43,840 nt of DNA. Source: Bacteroides caecigallinarum (GTDB lineage Bacteria; Bacteroidota; Bacteroidia; Bacteroidales; Bacteroidaceae). The stretch covers positions 1 to 43,840 of the forward strand of contig NZ_JADYTF010000016.1 of the NCBI RefSeq assembly GCF_021530995.1, given 5' to 3'. The first letter of the stretch is position 1; every line of letters begins with the position of its first letter. The notes beneath the pieces are model-generated. The model ran no database searches. It was not told the origin of the DNA and worked only from the letters and a program-made list of their open reading frames with translations. The position numbers and the translations under genes were made by a program. This document shows, one piece after another, positions 41,536 through 43,840 of this stretch.

Positions 41536-43677
41536 TCATTTCTTCCAATCCTCTCTCTTCTTTACGAAAAACATCCAGCGGAGCATTGACGCCGGAATGG
41601 TGTGACTGAACGAGTTTACTTCGTCCGCACGTTCCTCTATGTTCTCTAACAGAGGCTCGGCATCTTTCTCGCTTATGATTCCGTTGTTTATCATCTGGCG
41701 GACGGTTCGCTTCTCGTTGCTGAGGAGCATACGGATGGATTTAAGGGTAAGCGCGTGTCCGTAGGCTTTCGGGAACTCGTCGGCTATGGCGCTTATTACG
41801 GCATCCATTCGCTCTATGTTATGCTCAATTTCCGATTTCAGTGTCGGCAGGACAGCTTTCTGCTCGTCATCCAGAAGATTTGACGCTTTCAGCTCGTCTA
41901 TCAGCTTCAGGTCTTCTTTCTGAAGGATGATGAAACCTCGTCCCAAATCATAGACTACAGTGATGCGTTCGCGGAAATAGAAGCTTATCCAGTCGTGTAT
42001 GACCGGTGTCTTCCTCAATGCGTTGATTGTGCTGCTGCGTTCGCAGAACTTGAAGATTGAGTTTCTGAAGTCGAGGGTATATTTGCCGTCGTGGTCGTAA
42101 AGCTCGTCCAGCGAGTTCATTAACCGGCGGAAAGCTGTTTCCGATATGATACCTTCTTCGTATATGGCTTTGCAGGTGGCTTTCTCGCGATCGAGGACTT
42201 TCAGGCGGATTTCGGAGATTACATCCTTGTCTTTTGTCTCTACTATTGGTGCCACAGGCGAAGATGCCATATAGTGTTCCACCTTTCTCCAGTTTGCTCC
42301 TGTCAGATGGTCTCTGGCTTTCAGCCTTTCCAGATATTTCTCGGAATTCTCCCTGATATGCTTGTGGATGTTGTATTCCAGTTTTACTCTTGCCGAAGGG
42401 ACACTTATCAGTCCCAGTTTGTTGAGCAGCCAGCGCATTGTTGTGGCATTTATACACAGTGTAAGGGTTACTATGCCTGCTGTGAAGAACAGTATCTGGT
42501 TTCGGATGTCTTCGGGAATGGTTTCGGTATATGACACCATAAGCGCAAGTGTCATGGCAAGCGCGCCGCGCAATCCTCCCCATGTCAGTATCACAGATTC
42601 ACGTTTAGTCAGTCCGTAGCCCATACGTTTCATCACCGGATAGAGCATCGAAATCATGGCATAACGGAAGAGATTTAGGAATACGTATATCAGTATGAGC
42701 ACTCCGAACGCGCTCCATGAGAAGGTTACTTTCTCGGATATCACTATACCTACTATGATGAAGATAAGCGTGTTTGCTATATAAGTGGCGAGTTCCCAGA
42801 AATGTTCCATGAATTTGTTTACCTGCGGTTTCAGGCGAGGCTTGCCCACGTATGTCACCGTAAGGCCGAATGCCACAAGGGCAATCACTCCCGATACACC
42901 AAGATAGAATTGGGATATGATGAAAGTGACGTATGCTGATACAATGATTACGCTGTTCTGTATCATCTCTTCGGAGTTGATACGTGTGATGAACCATATC
43001 ACAAGTCGTGCAAGGAAGTATCCCAGTATGGTACTGATGCTTATTACCTTTATGAATTCCATAACGGGAGAGCTGTCCGATCCGCCTGTAGCGGCATATA
43101 CCCCGAAGAAGAGCATGAAGCAGACGATACCCGTACCGTCGTTAAGCAGTGACTCGGCATCTACCAGTGTGGAGAACCGTTTACTGGTCTTCAGCTCATG
43201 AAGCAGGGCGACTACAGCCACAGGGTCGGTGGCACTGATCAGTGCTCCGAACATCAGGGCGAATGCCCATGTCCAGTTTTCATATCCGGGGATGGTCAGT
43301 CCTATGCCTACCATCAGCACTCCGGTCAGTATCATGCAGATGACAAGTCCCGGTGCGGCAAGCAGAGTGGCGTTTGCCAGTGTTTTTTTGAAGATATGCA
43401 TATTCAGCTCGTATGCCGCATCGAATATAAGTATGGGGAGGAAAAGATACAGTATAAGGTCGGGATTTATATTGGCCACACTATCTACGGCTTCCGTAAT
43501 CTGGGGCATTGAATGAAATATTCCCGCACGGTTCAGTATTCCTACCAGAAGTCCGATGGCGAACAATCCTACCGTGTAGGGGAAACGGCTGTGTTTGAGT
43601 AAAGATTTTAGTAACGCTCCTATTACAAGTCCTGCGATAGTGAGCAGCAATGGTTGCAGAAATGCAAATTCTTCCAT
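41536..43677 (-). CDS. CPA1-family Na+/H+ antiporter with a long cytoplasmic tail
   Basis: It exchanges Na+ (or K+) for H+ at the inner membrane. The protein has 713 residues. About 12 membrane segments fill residues 1-415. CPA1 motifs are 'FGALISATDPVAVVALLHEL' and 'LVDAESLLNDGTGIVCFMLF', where the Asp of SLLND is the ion-binding residue, and 'ILTWGGLRGALAMTLALMVS'. The remaining 300 residues are a soluble helical tail with 'KVLDREKATCKAIYEEGIIS', 'GRGFIILQKEDLKLIDELKA' and similar stretches, longer than in NhaP proteins but common in this type. It is a lone gene in the minus orientation, converging on the thioredoxin-like gene. Confidence 0.93.
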   Translation of the reverse strand: MEEFAFLQPLLLTIAGLVIGALLKSLLKHSRFPYTVGLFAIGLLVGILNRAGIFHSMPQITEAVDSVANINPDLILYLFLPILIFDAAYELNMHIFKKTLANATLLAAPGLVICMILTGVLMVGIGLTIPGYENWTWAFALMFGALISATDPVAVVALLHELKTSKRFSTLVDAESLLNDGTGIVCFMLFFGVYAATGGSDSSPVMEFIKVISISTILGYFLARLVIWFITRINSEEMIQNSVIIVSAYVTFIISQFYLGVSGVIALVAFGLTVTYVGKPRLKPQVNKFMEHFWELATYIANTLIFIIVGIVISEKVTFSWSAFGVLILIYVFLNLFRYAMISMLYPVMKRMGYGLTKRESVILTWGGLRGALAMTLALMVSYTETIPEDIRNQILFFTAGIVTLTLCINATTMRWLLNKLGLISVPSARVKLEYNIHKHIRENSEKYLERLKARDHLTGANWRKVEHYMASSPVAPIVETKDKDVISEIRLKVLDREKATCKAIYEEGIISETAFRRLMNSLDELYDHDGKYTLDFRNSIFKFCERSSTINALRKTPVIHDWISFYFRERITVVYDLGRGFIILQKEDLKLIDELKASNLLDDEQKAVLPTLKSEIEHNIERMDAVISAIADEFPKAYGHALTLKSIRMLLSNEKRTVRQMINNGIISEKDAEPLLENIEERADEVNSFSHTIPASMLRWMFFVKKREDWKK

Positions 43678-43840
43678 GGTAATGATTATTAATTATAACA
43701 AAAACGGTTTTTAACAAACTTACATAAAAATCTTCGTTTTTTATGCCGGTGCAATAAAAAATCAAGCCCTACGTACTTGATTGATCGTCTATTGCCGTGC
43801 TCGAAGCACAAAATGTTGTATATTTGAGGTGCATACATTT
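43678..43840 (+). other. Intergenic end of the window with a plus-strand -7 element
   Basis: No gene is seen in the last 163 bp. TATATTTG at 43819-43826 is a perfect -7 element and could drive a gene just beyond the window; the nearest ATTG (43791-43794) is 24 bp upstream, too far for a good -33. A short palindromic stretch, GTGCTCGAAGCAC (43797-43809), lies between them. Confidence 0.4.

Overview
The window is a typical Bacteroidales chromosome segment, most likely Bacteroides or Phocaeicola. The evidence is as follows. Promoters match the Bacteroidetes sigma-ABfr form (TAnnTTTG at -7). Many lipoprotein signal peptides end in SC or AC. There is a type III glutamine synthetase and a one-protein hybrid two-component system. 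The B12 locus contains a BtuG-type surface lipoprotein. No phage, transposase, integrase, tRNA, rRNA or CRISPR array was seen; the segment looks like stable core genome.

Layout. 1-1.6 kb: an unknown lipoprotein gene converging on an Fe-type superoxide dismutase gene. 2-6.8 kb: a nitrogen-assimilation cluster of an outer-membrane beta-barrel, a PII regulator, an AmtB ammonium channel and glutamine synthetase III. 6.9-9 kb: a phosphoglycolate phosphatase-like gene (-) with an 18-bp tandem repeat in its 3' untranslated region, a divergent DUF2490 barrel gene and a nitroreductase. 9-15.9 kb: a complete vitamin B12 uptake operon (btuB-btuG-btuF-btuC-btuD, minus strand) behind a cobalamin riboswitch and a clear promoter, with four 22-bp operator-like repeats upstream. 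16-21.3 kb: a hybrid two-component regulator followed by two half-size CHR (chromate) transporter genes. 21.4-25.1 kb: purL. 25.3-29 kb: a tight operon of a LysE-like exporter, a DUF4924 protein, rfbD and prfC. 29.2-29.6 kb: a small exported PepSY-like protein. 29.8-35.5 kb: a three-gene SMC complex of the JetABC/MksFEB type followed by a small GNAT gene. 35.5-38.4 kb: two tiny membrane proteins, a membrane-anchored MutS-like ATPase and an O6-alkylguanine-DNA methyltransferase. 38.4-41.4 kb: a GH20 hexosaminidase lipoprotein and a thioredoxin-like lipoprotein. 41.5-43.7 kb: a CPA1 Na+/H+ antiporter.

How the genes work together. The 2-6.8 kb genes cover ammonium entry, its gating by PII and its capture into glutamine. 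The B12 operon covers surface capture (BtuG), outer-membrane import (BtuB), periplasmic binding (BtuF) and inner-membrane import (BtuCD). The 29.8-38.4 kb stretch is rich in DNA-maintenance ATPases (SMC, MutS-like) and DNA repair (Ogt).

The items most worth a second look are the SMC operon, which has the Wadjet JetA-B-C order but no JetD nuclease gene next to it; the 22-bp dyad repeats near the B12 promoter; the HTCS regulator joined to CHR transporters rather than to a polysaccharide locus; the 18-bp repeat after the gph-like gene; the terminator with a duplicated arm just upstream of the SMC operon; and the pair of tiny overlapping membrane-protein genes. All functional calls come from reading motifs by eye; no database search was run.
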